Part shown: positions 41,599 to 52,947 of the stretch, piece after piece
Numbering within the stretch: the stretch's first letter is position 1
How the letters are laid out: each line of letters starts with the position of its first letter
Assembly: GCF_052324685.1 (NCBI RefSeq)
Contig: NC_135214.1
Span: 2,925,876-2,989,875, forward strand
Direction: 5' to 3'
Length of the DNA: 64,000 nt
DNA from: Brachyhypopomus gauderio
Taxonomy: Eukaryota; Chordata; Actinopteri; Gymnotiformes; Hypopomidae
Program-made: the position numbers and the translations under genes
Notes under the pieces: generated by a model
Told to the model about the DNA's origin: nothing
Seen by the model: the letters and a program-made list of their open reading frames with translations, nothing else
The model's database searches: none

Positions 41599-43797
41599 GT
41601 CTCTCTCTGTCTCTTTGTCTCTCTCTGTCTCTCTCTTTCTCTCTGTCTCTCTGTGTGTCTCTTTCACTCTCTCTGTCTGTCTGTCTCTCTCTCTGTCTGT
41701 CTTTCTTTTTCACTCTGTCTCTCTGTGTCTCTCTCTCACTCTCTTTGTCTCTCTCTCTCTGTCTCTCTCTCTGTCTCTTTCGCTCTGTCTGTCTGTCTCT
41801 CTGTCTGTCTCTCTCTGTCTCTCTCTCTCTGTCTCTCTCCAGATCCAGATGTACCAGTTGTCCCGTCTGCTGCATGACTACCACCGTGTGTTGTACTCCC
41901 ACCTGGAGGAGTACGAGGTCAGCCCCAGCCTGTACGCAGCACCCTGGTTCCTCACGCTCTTCGCCTCACAGTTCCCGCTCGGCTTCGTCTCCCGCGTCTT
42001 CGGTGCGTTCGGCCCTCCTCTCCCTCCTCTTCCTCCTCGCCCTCCTCTTCCTCCTCACCTCCGCGCCTCCACGCTCAAGTTTTGTGAACGCCTTTCTGTG
42101 TTGCGTATATCTCGCAGATCTCCTGTTCGTCCAGGGCACGGAGGTGATATTTAAGGTGGCTCTGTGTCTGCTGAGTAACTGCGAGGGGGAGATACTGGAG
42201 TGTGACAGCTTTGAGAGTATTGTGGACTACCTAAAGACCACCATCCCCACTCTCACACACAACCAGATGGAAGAGACCATCACCAAGGTACAACAGAACC
42301 CAGCTTAACCTTAGTGTATTGGGCCAGTGCAAAACCACGCCCTGTGCACTGCAGTTAGCATGTAATCACAGACGTAGTACCATGTGACCGCTGAACAAAC
42401 AGACAAAGGTATTGTGGTTCTTTTATTGTGCAATACTTCCTACTGTGTCCCGTGTTTGCCGTGTTTGAGCTGATAACAGGAACTCTACTCACTAATCTAC
42501 CACTCATGACCAGCTTCAACTTTAGCCATAAGTTTTAGTTCGCAACAAAATTTAGTTCACAAGATTTCATCCAATTGTTCTTTGGAGACTGATATCCGCA
42601 CCACTCGTAGTAATGGCCAGAGGGCGCTGTTTCCCGGCAGGCTTTAGAGATGGACATCTCCAAGCAGCTGCACGCTTATGAGGTGGAGTACCACGTCTTG
42701 CAGGACGAGATGGTGGACAGCGCTCCACCCTCGGAGGACTTGGAGAGACTGGACCGGCTGGAGAAGACCAGTGTTCAGCTGAAGAAGCAGAACATGGACC
42801 TGCTGGAGAAACTGCAGGTTTGAGGGGGTTTGGCTCTTTTGCTAAGGCTAATTGCTTTGTGATTGAAAGTTGCTATTAAGAGCGGTTTGAGTTTAAACAA
42901 TACGGTGAAGGCAAGCCGGTAACTGTGCTGAAGAAGGAGGAAACAGGCTTTTAGAAAAGTAGAGTCTGTGGTTACATATGCACAGGTAGGTGGCAGCATT
43001 GTTCAGTTTTTGCTGAGCTCAGAAAGGACAAAGGAACTCAAACATCTCTGCCAGCAAATGTTCTGCCAGAGATTCGTCCATTGATCCAGACTTTTGAGAA
43101 TCCTTCAGATATATTCACTTGCAGATATATTCACTTGCAATCTCTTTCTGTTCACTTATTTCATTAAGAAGCACTTTGAGGTCGTCTGCATGTTTGTGTT
43201 AGTAGTTTGCATTTGTGTTTTACCTGCCAGACATGAAGTCAAGAGAAAAAAAAATTAAATTAAATGGTGTTGATCAAAATTTGGATTACAATGGTGACGT
43301 GTCACTAAATATTATGAGGTTTGAATTACCCCCATAGGGGAAATACTGAAAGATGATCTCATTAAAGGTAATCGGTCTTCAGCCAGACATCATCCATCTT
43401 AATGTCCCGTGTTCTCCTCCCCACGGTTGCTAACGGCCAGGAGGTCTAGCGTGCCTTCGGTAGACCACAGCTCTGTAGATACCTACAGTAATTGACGCAG
43501 GCTTACAGCAGTCTGCTAGCTTGCGGTTCTTAGTTGTGTGTGTGTGTGTGTGTGTGGTAGGCAGCGCGGGTGAAGATCCAGAGCCTGGAGAACAGCGTGG
43601 AGAGCTTCCTGGCCCGTGAGAGCCAGATGAAACACCTGATCCGCTCTCTGGAGCAGGAGAAGGCCTCCTACCAGAAGACTATCGAGCGCATGCGTAACAG
43701 CCTGCCCGCCGAGGTTGTTGCCGCTGGCGACGTGGAGATGACCCAGCTCAAGGCTAGCGGCACCAGCAAAACCAAAACAGCCAGCAAGAAGCCCTGA
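24888..43797 (+). CDS. tbc1d4: TBC1D4 (AS160), Rab GTPase-activating protein, whole gene, 20 coding exons
   Basis: Exons: 24888-25280, 30217-30780, 31369-31458, 31747-31851, 32159-32291, 32408-32499, 32590-32700, 32881-33006, 33165-33215, 34071-34276, 35094-35246, 37796-37938, 38205-38408, 39811-39972, 40337-40495, 40615-40859, 41843-42002, 42118-42287, 42641-42817 and 43561-43797. Phases agree at every junction, giving 1226 aa (human about 1298). The start is fixed by an in-frame TGA six bases upstream. Akt phosphorylates TBC1D4 after insulin, which switches off its GAP action on Rab10-type GTPases and lets GLUT4 vesicles reach the surface. The order is two PTB domains, a phosphorylated linker, the TBC domain and a coiled coil. 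TBC1D1 is the close paralogue. The PTB start ([15 protein letters not shown]), the exon 12 text and the neighbouring commd6 favour TBC1D4. Confidence 0.96.
25281..30216 (+). other. tbc1d4 intron 1
   Basis: A 4.9-kb intron interrupts the first PTB domain. It contains a (CA)n microsatellite at 25469-25530 and G-runs at about 26228-26260. A segment containing TTTATTCATTGAGAT is duplicated at 27860-27945 and 28828-28935. No coding exon is recognisable inside. Confidence 0.6.
25469..25530. repeat. (CA)n microsatellite in tbc1d4 intron 1
   Basis: About 30 CA units with one CC interruption, starting about 190 bp after the exon 1 donor. Confidence 0.95.
33005..33070. repeat. (GT)n forming the donor site of tbc1d4 exon 8
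   Basis: About 32 GT units start exactly at the exon 8 / intron 8 boundary (33006/33007), so the microsatellite is itself the 5' splice site (CGG then GTGTGT). Confidence 0.9.
33594..33628. repeat. Poly-C tract, 35 bases
   Basis: Uninterrupted run of C in tbc1d4 intron 9, equivalent to poly-G on the other strand. The length is probably unreliable in the assembly. Confidence 0.9.
34277..35093 (+). other. tbc1d4 intron 10
   Basis: About 0.8 kb without a recognised feature, except a (GT)n run at 35046-35077 close to the exon 11 acceptor. Confidence 0.6.
37001..37355. mobile_element. Degenerate short inverted-repeat transposon remnant
   Basis: The left end CAGTCCCGGTCAGAAGGTTG and the right end, read in reverse as TAGTACCAGTCAAACATGTTG-like text, are imperfect inverted repeats. 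The adjoining TTGGACACACCT motif is common at ends of Tc1-like elements in fish. About 355 bp, with no transposase. Ends and family are tentative. Confidence 0.4.
37770..37793. repeat. (GT)n abutting the tbc1d4 exon 12 acceptor
   Basis: TG dinucleotides run directly into the acceptor TAG at 37793-37795, so the usual pyrimidine tract is replaced by alternating TG. Confidence 0.9.
38409..39810 (+). other. tbc1d4 intron 13 with several tandem repeats
   Basis: It starts with a CACACG/CTAACA minisatellite (38417-38586). A 12-bp tandem unit (TTTGTGCTTTAG and variants) covers about 39306-39390, and (GT)n at 39774-39796 precedes the exon 14 acceptor. No exon is seen in the rest. Confidence 0.6.
38417..38586. 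repeat. CA-rich minisatellite with GCTAA interruptions
   Basis: Blocks of (CA)n are separated by CGCTAA at fairly regular spacing, about ten interruptions, beginning eight bases after the exon 13 donor. Confidence 0.9.
40823..41122 (+). repeat. 150-bp tandem duplication across the tbc1d4 exon 16 donor
   Basis: Copy 1 (40823-40972) and copy 2 (40973-41122) are about 94% identical by eye. Each contains the last 37 coding bases of exon 16 (ending in the codons for [10 protein letters not shown]), the donor CAG/GTGCGG and the first 113 intron bases. The unit is divisible by three and has no stop in the exon frame, so splicing from the second donor (exon ending 41009) would keep frame. Confidence 0.95.
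41532..41840. repeat. About 300-bp CT-rich tract before tbc1d4 exon 17
   Basis: (CT)n with scattered TGTCT variants extends to two bases before the exon 17 acceptor AG at 41841-41842. It gives a polypyrimidine tract roughly ten times the normal length and long Ser/Leu or Arg/Glu spurious frames. Confidence 0.95.
42641..43797 (+). other. tbc1d4: tbc1d4 exons 19-20: C-terminal coiled coil
   Basis: Exon 19 ([17 protein letters not shown], then [13 protein letters not shown]) and exon 20 ([37 protein letters not shown]) form a heptad-rich coiled coil as in human TBC1D4. The protein ends TASKKP and the stop is at 43795-43797. The exon 20 acceptor is preceded by a (GT)n run at 43532-43556. Confidence 0.93.
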
Positions 43798-44505
43798 GCA
43801 GGCTGGCTGGATCCAGACAGGTCACGCCCCCACCCCCCAACCCCCCCCACCAATAGGAAACGAGGGCGGGAAATGAAAGGTCCTGTTTCCTCCGCTCTCA
43901 TCCCTCTGTTTTAATCCACTTCAGCTTCAGTGAGGAGGTTCTCCTGGTCTCCTCATTTATTGACCGCTGCTACTGTTTCTGCTGTGTGGCAAATACTTGA
44001 AAACACTACGAATGTATTTTTTTCCCCCCAAAGAACAGTGTGAGTCACGGCTGAGGGAAGGTTGCCTTGATGTCTGTGTGTGATTTAGGACGGGGAGGCA
44101 TGAGGAGGCCAGTTTGTGTGCGCCGGAGAGCTTCTCATGATGGAGTGCCACAAAAGAGACAGTGATGCATTCTGGGGGAAAAAACACAAACAAATATTTG
44201 GCCTATCAGATCGACACTGTGCTGGAAGAGCTTAACCCAAAGTTCAGGCAGGAACTGAAAGTGTCTCTTCATTTCCTCTCCGAGCTGCCGATTGTCATCC
44301 AAATTTAACCTCCTCTCCAAAACCTTCTGCTGGTCGGGTGCTTCACCCAGAACTGAAGGGCCTTCAAGACAAATGAGTCACATTGGGAGACGCGAGATGT
44401 TCACCTGCCACAGCGCTGGGTTGGCGTACGTGCAGTGGGCCGTTGCTTTTGCACAGAGTGTTTAACATATGAGACTGTTTACTGCAGCTTCACAACTTCT
44501 GCAGT

Positions 44506-44539
<34 letters not shown>

Positions 44540-47263
44540 ACACACACAAAACATCTAACCCCACCTCTCCCAAAACCTGTTTCTCCATCTATAAACGACC
44601 ATTGTCTTTTGTGTAGAGTCTTTTTGCGTGTTTTCGGTGTCCAGGACTGGTGGTCGTCTGGCAACCCAGCATTTACGCAGATGTCTCGCGTTGTAAATGG
44701 ACGCTCGGTCGCTGTTGCTATGCAAAGTGTTGTTACGCTTCAACCGCAAAATTCTTGTTTTGTTTTTTTTTTTCCCTCATCCTGACGATAAAGTAAGACC
44801 TGTTCCCCAACTGCGGCCATGTTGTGAACAGCGGTTACCCGGTGCAAATGAATAGTTGAGTCATCATTCCCTCCGCTCCAAAGGCTGTGATAAGTGTGGA
44901 TTCCTTTATTAAAATTTGATTTCAAGAGCAATGAATGTTGCAGGTTGTAGGAGTGGAGAGAGGGGAGAGAGAGAGGTGGGTTAACGTGTTTTTCTGTGAT
45001 GAGTGGCTGCAGTTGTATGTGCTGTCATCAGGTGAGGTGTACTTCCTGGTCGATCTCATAAGCCCCGCCCTCCCATGTGACCAGCAGAGAACCAATCAGG
45101 TGGCTGATGAGCAGAATGGGAACCTGTTGGATTCTGTTGTTTTCCACATGTAAAACCTTCACGAAAGCGGTCCGAAGAACATACATGTGTCTGACGAGGA
45201 ATCTCTCATCGACAGCGCCAACGCCTCAGACGGTGTGGGGATGCCTGGAAAAGGCTGCGCGCTCATATCGGACATTTTCTCATTTCTCAAGGGTTTGTTT
45301 TGCTCCAGTTATCAGTTATCACCCGAGATCTACACGTCCGTCCACTCCACCATCACAGGGCTGGGCGGCACACACTGCTGTTGTCTTACGCTCACAGTTA
45401 AATGAACAGTTGGCAGAAGTTGGCCGGGCTCTGCAAACAGACACAGCACCACGCTTCATCCAGTCCTGGGTTTATGTGCGTTTTAGTTGATTTGTGGCCA
45501 GGGTAATCTCCTGTTGCTGCCACAGAGCTGAAGGGTTGCAGATGGGCTACTGATTACTGTTATGAGTGTGAGAGGGTTTTTTTTTTTTGTATTGTACCTT
45601 TCTTTTTTTTTTTTAAGTCGTTCTAGAAATCCTCAAGTGTATTATACTTTCCAAATTGAACTCGAATCAAGTATTTTTTCAGATCCCCCCCCCCCCCCCC
45701 CCCCCCCAACCCCCCAGTTGCTTTTATTGGTCGTAAATAAATGTATATTTAGGAGGCCAGTGGTGACATTTTGGAAACAGTCAGTTTAGTTTGTCGTGCA
45801 TTAAAAACGCGGACAGGCTCTGTAGGTGTCTCCTTGTGTCTGTTGACAAGATAATTATTTGAATGAAAAGGCCTAATCCAGTAGACTCTGGTCTGTTGCT
45901 TTTAAAGTGTGGAGCGACTGCTCAGTAGAAATCATTGATGCAGGAGGCGAGTTGCTCTCGACTGCACATACATGACAAGGGGCTCTGGTGGCGAGAGACA
46001 TTGGTTTTAACTCACTTCTAACGTAACGCATTGTGAAGCACCTGTTAACATACTGATGGCAAATACTCCCAGCAGAGTGAATGTATTTTTTGAGGCTTTG
46101 TCTCAGAGTCCCTCTGGTCTGCTTGGCTTCTGTTCTGAACAGCCGGCAGGCCATCGGGCATCATGTCTTCACTCACTGAGACTCGTTTCAGTCCAAAAGT
46201 GTCTTATCGTATTTACAGCAGGTTGTTGAAGTCTTCTAAAAGTTCTTGTGTCGTCTGTCTCCTGATTCGGCATGAACATGGGTGCTGAACCTGGTCCTTC
46301 TGTCCTGTGTCTGGTAATCCAGTCCAGGTCCTTCAAGGATGAGGGGGGTGCACAAGCCCCCTTTGTAGACCTGCGTCAACTGTAACTTCGTATGGCCCTT
46401 GAAGTGTGTGCTAAAAAACCAACATAGAACCGATAAAAAAAATATACATGACAGTTAATCTCATGCTTTCTGCCGCTCCATATAGAAGGTGCCAAATGCA
46501 ATATTTTCTTATTAATGTCTTTCATAAAGCGTGAGTCATGGTCACAGTCTGAAGGTCTCTTATGGTTTGTTTTTCCATTGCATCAATGTTCTTTGATCAT
46601 CACTTGTCTGTTGGTCAAGACCCTATAACCTATTAAAACATGTGTCTCACTGCCATTTTATACCTCGACCTTCAAGTTCTTTCCAACTTGCTGTTTTCCT
46701 TTTGCTTTAAAAAAAAAATACCACTGACTTTTTTTTTATATACATGTATAGGAAAAATTGTTTGCCCAAGGGAGGAGCAGTGGTATTCAGAAGGGCTTTA
46801 TTTTCATTGCTTTACAGAATCACAGAGGGACGGATGGATACTGAGATGCAAACTTGCCCCTATGCTAAATGCATCGCAGTAATGTTGAAAATTACCCCGA
46901 AGCAATAATAATCTTTCCGACATCCTCCACGGAGAATGTCAATCAGCACAGGAAGCCACCGATGTGTTCATGTGTACACGGTGATTTGCGCTTGTGGTTG
47001 AATGCTAATTTGACCTCTGAAGTCTCAAGGTCTTCAGTAGTCAGTTCCGAGACTACCGCCGAGACGAACGTTGTGTTTTACTCCAGACTGGAGATGGTTT
47101 TCCAAAAAGCCGTGAAGCTAAAAACGATTGGCCTTTGCTTACAAGTATTGCCGGTCACCATGGTTGCAATGCCTGTGATTGATCCTGCATTTATTTATTT
47201 ATTTATACAGAAACTGCATGTTTGTAAAACTCAGCCCGAGGCTGGTGGGAGAGATCTTCTCTG

Positions 47264-47298
<35 letters not shown>

Positions 47299-48510
47299 CG
47301 CGCGCACTGTTCTTTCATAGTACCTTCTTTGTTACACTTGGGTGGAGAAGGAAGAGTACAGATGATTTCACAGCGAGTTCAACCAAACACAGTAAATCAG
47401 ATTACTACGATTGCTCCATAGTTGAATGCAAAACTGCGATTGTGATTTGAGTATGAAAATCTCCTGGCCTATTTGTATGTAGCAGTGATGCACATTATTA
47501 TAGGTGCCAGAGCAGTAATCTGGAATGTACGTGTTTTGCCTTTTGAGACTCTGATGACCCTGATTATGATTGTCAAAAAGTATTAAGTGATTCATAACCA
47601 AAGGTTTTAGTCCACAGAGTGATTACAGGTCAGAGTTTGGGTAAGACGTTCTAGAGGTACCGTCTTGGAGAGAGTAAACAAAAATAAATTATGTTTCCCT
47701 GTGAGGGGTTGAACTGTGAGTCACTACAGCAGTGAAGAGACACGGACACTTTATGCTTCTAGACCCTCTTGTTTATTCGAGACTCCTTTTGGTGGCCAGG
47801 ACTGCCTGGCCGGCACCCCGACGAATATCATACTCTAAACAAAAGGTCGCATTCCATGCGTGTTCCTGACTGAGGTCACTTCCTGTACAGGGGACTGCTA
47901 GAAATGGCTTCTGGGAGGCGGCGAGCGCCTGCCGTATGTAGCACTTCCTCTGTGTCGTCTTATCTGTTTGTTTAATAGCATGTCCGCCTCCCCACCCCAC
48001 CCTACCCCACCTCAAGATATGCTGTGCAGTGGCTCATGTCAAAGACGGGGGGGGGGGGGGGGGGGTGAGAACATTGTACTTAGAAGGATGAGGTTTTGGG
48101 GAGGAACATCGAGAACTTTTGCTTATTTGTCAACATTTCTAGATTTACATCTAGACCTGAGCTTTAGCTTCAGGTCTCTTTCCTTAGCGGAACATTTTAG
48201 ATGAAGCTCAAGTCCTCAGTGATGCAGAAATTCTGGGAATAACTCTGAGATTCCACGTTGCACGCAAAACGGCCACAACGACTAGCCTGGCTTCTTTGTT
48301 CTTCCTCCCTACGGATCGCTGTTCTGGGCGGCGCCTGGGGACAGGGCCACTCCCAGCACTCCTAAGTCTGTGTCCGTGGGCGGGGCCAGTTAAGGGTCAT
48401 CGTCACGCGAGTTTGTGCCGGAGGCTGGCTGGTGGGCGGGGTTGGGGATGTTCGAAGGCCATGGGGGGAGGGGGGAGGGGGAAGCTCCCCTCCTGCCTTA
48501 TAAGGTGATT
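43798..48510 (+). other. tbc1d4 3' UTR and downstream non-coding DNA up to the gap
   Basis: Candidate poly(A) signals are ATTAAA at 44908-44913 and AATAAA at 45736-45741. There is a G-run of 33 at 44506-44538, a C-run of 23 at 45685-45707, a (GT)n run at about 47266-47295 and a G-run at 48047-48065. No coding exon is recognised, although several 60-190-codon frames exist by chance. Confidence 0.5.
44506..44538. repeat. Poly-G tract, 33 bases
   Basis: Uninterrupted G-run about 700 bp after the tbc1d4 stop codon, probably in its 3' UTR. Confidence 0.9.
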
Positions 48511-49010
48511 NNNNNNNNNNNNNNNNNNNNNNNNNNNNNNNNNNNNNNNNNNNNNNNNNNNNNNNNNNNNNNNNNNNNNNNNNNNNNNNNNNNNNNNNNN
48601 NNNNNNNNNNNNNNNNNNNNNNNNNNNNNNNNNNNNNNNNNNNNNNNNNNNNNNNNNNNNNNNNNNNNNNNNNNNNNNNNNNNNNNNNNNNNNNNNNNNN
48701 NNNNNNNNNNNNNNNNNNNNNNNNNNNNNNNNNNNNNNNNNNNNNNNNNNNNNNNNNNNNNNNNNNNNNNNNNNNNNNNNNNNNNNNNNNNNNNNNNNNN
48801 NNNNNNNNNNNNNNNNNNNNNNNNNNNNNNNNNNNNNNNNNNNNNNNNNNNNNNNNNNNNNNNNNNNNNNNNNNNNNNNNNNNNNNNNNNNNNNNNNNNN
48901 NNNNNNNNNNNNNNNNNNNNNNNNNNNNNNNNNNNNNNNNNNNNNNNNNNNNNNNNNNNNNNNNNNNNNNNNNNNNNNNNNNNNNNNNNNNNNNNNNNNN
49001 NNNNNNNNNN
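48511..49010. other. Assembly gap (500 N)
   Basis: Exactly 500 N in a row. The round number suggests a placeholder of unknown true size. The left edge is G-rich, which may have stopped the assembly. Confidence 0.99.
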
Positions 49011-52000
49011 CAGTAGTCGGGGTGTATTAGATCTCCCTGCGTTCTGCATATAGAGGGCAGGTGACAGCGGCAGGCAGAGGACAGCTGCAGGCACTCGGAA
49101 GACCCAGGTGTGCAGCGTCTGCCCGGGAGAACTAGGCAAGCCTGCCTGAGTCCCAGAGGGGGCCTCTCCGCCTCTCCCCCTCCCTCTCCTGGGTCTGTCC
49201 CACCCCCACCACCAACACTGCCTGCAACTCTCTCCGCTTTCGCAGTTTATGTAGTCTGCAACCAGAGTGCAAACTGCACACTGTGTCACTATCGCTCTGC
49301 ATGAAATATTTATTGTAGAGCGCTGTGTGTTTAAATTGAGCAGGTTTGGTATTGGTACTAGTGCGAGACATGCTTCAATGTGTTTTTCCTCCCTCCTCTA
49401 TAATGCAGAATGGCAAATAGACCTCAAGTGTGGGTGATGTCTAAAGCACTCGCTTGCGAGGGTGCACCGTGTCGCATCTGATGGGACGGAAATTGTCTGG
49501 AGAGGGCACGCAGGCGAACGCGAGATGTTCCTCGTTACGGGGCGATCCACGTGTACCTGCCAGCGCTCCCTCTCCCGCCTGGAGGCCGTTTGCGAGCCAC
49601 TCCTGCATCCCCTGGCTGTCTGCCTCTGCCAGGCCTCCCATAATCCCACAGGAGTGACCACGGCGGGCCTGGAAAAATGGCTGGGTGTACCTGATCCGCC
49701 ACTGAATTAATCCGCCTCCCATTGTGATGGAAACAAAGCGCCTCTCGGGTGGGGGGGTGGGTGTGGGGAGTTGGCCACACCCCTGTCGCTCCACTCCTCC
49801 TCCGGCCTCTGCAGCCCGTAGTACCGTGCGTCTCCTCCAACGTCCATGTGGAAAAGGAGATTTGCACCTGTTCTTCTCGCACCCCATTGTTCTGTGTGAT
49901 TTGGGTGCTAAGGACGGACCACACATTTTGATTCCTTTGTTTGCATTCCGAGTGTGTGGGGGTGTGTTTTTATGTTTATATGAAATATAAATTCCTGCTT
50001 CACATATGGTCCTCTATGTGATCCCTGACGCTTTATTGTGTATTCTGGTATTGGCTCGGTCTGCATCTTGTGTGGCTTGATTTACCCGTTTTGTTCAAAT
50101 TGGTGCTGTTTGCTTGATCCTATGATTCCTTGATAAACGCTGACCTTTTCTGCCTTTTTCAGCCACTGGTAAGATTATCTTTCGTCGACCACCTCTGCTG
50201 TCATTGGTACGTTCCACGGAGGGGTTTATCCTGCCTTGGTACTGTCTCTGCTTCCATGGTGACAATGTCCTACATTTCACTGAGACACTCCATCATCTCG
50301 TCCTTGGGTGCCGTTGCTCGTGAACGTTCATGGACATTTTGTGTCTCATCCTGGACAGTATCTGTTCAATTTTTTTGTAGGCTCCAGCCTGGCGTTCAGA
50401 TTGATGCCATCAATGTATATGAAGTGGCTAATGGTTGTGTTTCTCCTGAGTCTCTACCTAGTCCCAGTTTTATTCATGATCTGGTCGAGAGGATTCAGGT
50501 CTATGTGCCCAGTGAGGATGTGACATCTCCTGGTATCTACCACACTTTGATGCCCTGGGAAATTTTGGCGTCTCGCATTGGCTCCCTGCATCGCCCTCCC
50601 GAGGTCAAACTACACCCCAGTGATCTGTCCACAGCGTGGAAGCTTCTGTCAGAAAAAACTAGCCACAGTGAATGAGAAGATCTCTAAGTACAGGAGGACT
50701 GCTCAGAAGGGGTCTGGTGATGGCACCAGTCTCAAAACACTACCTACTGACCCACTGACGGCTGTTCACCAGGAGACCAGGCAGATCAATGAAGCATTGC
50801 CATGACGGACTGATTGACTTCACAATATACATATCTAGTTATAATATTTTGTTTTATTTAAATACATCCTTCTATAATTCATCCAAATGAAAAACATGGA
50901 TTTTTATCCATTTCACGAAATATCGTAAAAAACATTTTGACGCATATGGTTTTAGTACATGGTGCTTGCAAAAATGTGTCTTAACTTGATGAATTGTTCA
51001 GTGGGGCCCGTGAATATAAAATCACCTTGAACCACCAATAGAGAGTGCTGGTCACATCATTTATGAGCATATGGAAGAGGACACATGAACTTTCACTGAA
51101 AAAATAACGATTGTCTCATCAGTGATGTATACTTAATCAAGTGATTACTAAACTGCCTATCTAACAGGAAACTGGCTCTACAATGCTGAGAATCGAGGAT
51201 AGCAATGGTCACACCTAACGCCAAAGCTTGGCTCTTTTCTGACTTCACCCATTCAGAGCTCGTTTTTCCAGCTGAGGTAAGTTCCCTTGACAAATGTCAC
51301 TGGGTCCCAAGAGACGATTGAAGCCAACATTCTGGCAACACCCATTTTAATCAAATTATCTATTAGTCAGACTGGATCGCTGGACTCATTATTTACATAA
51401 AAGAGAGGCAGAAGAGGCCCATTCTTCTTGAGAACTTCTTCTCTGACCTGAGAGGAGGGAGGAGCTCTGGGGACTCGGAGGTCCATCAGCACGAGGAGTT
51501 ATGGGTGAGCGGACGGGCTGACATCACCGCTGCGTGCTCTGCTCAGGGGCGTGTCTCTCTCGTCGCTAAGCCGCCGTGGGCAGAGGGGGAATTGGACGAT
51601 CGCGCCGTTCTTGACGTAAGCCACGAACTTGGGGCAACTCCCCGAAAACAAAGCGATGTGTGTGAGCTCTCCGCACGCCCGGGGACGGGTGTAGGGCCCG
51701 GGGAGGCTGGGCCTCTCGCTCTTGTGGGCCTTTGGCCGAGGAAGTGCTTGGCGGTAAATATTTGTTGTTCTGCCCTGTTCCTGGCGCCGGGCCCCACGGC
51801 CCTGCCGGGAGACTCCAGCTCGTCTCTCACGCTGCGTGTCTTCGGTGAACTCTGCGCTGGGTGGAGTAGACCTTCTGCGAACTCCCTCCCCGAGTGCCCA
51901 GGAGTGCAACCATTCAGAGCGTTTTGCGATGTTTCAGTGCAGCTGCTTGACAAAGCATCGCTGTCCCCTCCCCGTTCTCACACCGCCGAGCTGACAGTAC

Positions 52001-52393
52001 TGAAGTGAAAAAAGGGAGTGTCACCAGCTGCTCTGGGTGTGGGCACGCCCTCAATTAATTTCACAACCCCCCCCCCAACCCCCCCGGCCACCTCCGTTTT
52101 AAACCACTGACGCCACACCCTCTTAACTAATAACAAGCAGCCTCCGCCCAAATCTCCCCCAGCACCGCCTTGCGTGACCCGAGTTCATGCGAAGCCTTTG
52201 TGGGTGACCTGAGGCCAGCACGGGCACAGAAGCGCGTGAGTGACGTGAGCGCGCTCCCTGAATGAGATGAGCGCAGAGAGGATGAAATGAGAGAGAGATG
52301 GAGAGAGCGAAGGAGAGGTGGGTGTGTGACTCGGGCAGGCAACGAGGCGTGATGCTTCAGCTCGCTCAGGTTTCAGGCACCTGGCTGGGGGCC

Positions 52394-52438
<45 letters not shown>

Positions 52439-52860
52439 CGCATACACACACACACCTCATCTCTCTCTATTGCTCTATCAGAAGAGTGGGCCAGTGCCAC
52501 CCAGAGCTATTTTTAAGTGGGGCAGGGGAGGTGGGCTGTCAGAGGAATTGCTCAGGAGGGAGGTGTGCAAAATTAAAATGAATATCGCACATTGAGAAAA
52601 AGGTGATTGAACAGATAGTCATATCAAATGCTATATTTCCACAAAAATGGGCTTAGATTTGTCACTTATACAGTGAAATAAGAACTGTTTTGAAATTATG
52701 TTGTAAAAAAAAAAAACTTAATTGCTGTAGATGTGGGAATGTCACTGGAATCTGAGAAAACTCTCAGAAACCATGGAAGCTTTGATCATATTCAGGCCTG
52801 TGCCTTATATTCACCCCCCCCCCCCCTCCCCCTTGTCCCAAATAATTTCTAAAGTTGAGT
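49011..52860. other. Gene-free stretch right of the gap
   Basis: No supported gene. A plus-strand frame at 50130-50675 is partly protein-like, but I do not recognise it. CT repeat at 52398-52435. Moderately GC-rich patches occur at 51480-51960. Confidence 0.4.
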
Positions 52861-52908
52861 TTGAAAGTTTTGCTCTCTGGAGCTCTCCAGGCCGTCTGGT
52901 CCCGCCTC

Positions 52909-52947
<39 letters not shown>

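Larger units (their letters stand above)
39811..42287 (+). other. tbc1d4: tbc1d4 exons 14-18: TBC (Rab-GAP) catalytic domain
   Basis: The TBC domain begins at about residue 845 ([11 protein letters not shown]). The catalytic IxxDxxR motif is ILVDLGR, with arginine finger R899 just past the exon 15/16 junction. The glutamine finger is in GYCQGISF (Q936). Exon 16 ends [10 protein letters not shown], exon 17 starts [15 protein letters not shown], and exon 18 encodes [18 protein letters not shown]. All catalytic residues that I know for the family are present, so the GAP should be active. Intron 15 is only 119 bp. Intron 16 begins inside a 150-bp tandem duplication and ends with a long CT tract. 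Confidence 0.93.

Noticed and set aside
41462-42308. Long Ser/Leu and Arg/Glu-rich frames up to 276 codons
   Set aside because: Produced by the CT tract. Only the ends overlap real tbc1d4 exons 17 and 18 in one of the frames.
48415-49289. Open frames running through 48511-49010
   Set aside because: They are open only because the gap consists of N.
51499-52008. Overlapping 130-170-codon frames on both strands
   Set aside because: GC-rich non-coding sequence; no conserved motif and no agreement between frame and splice sites.
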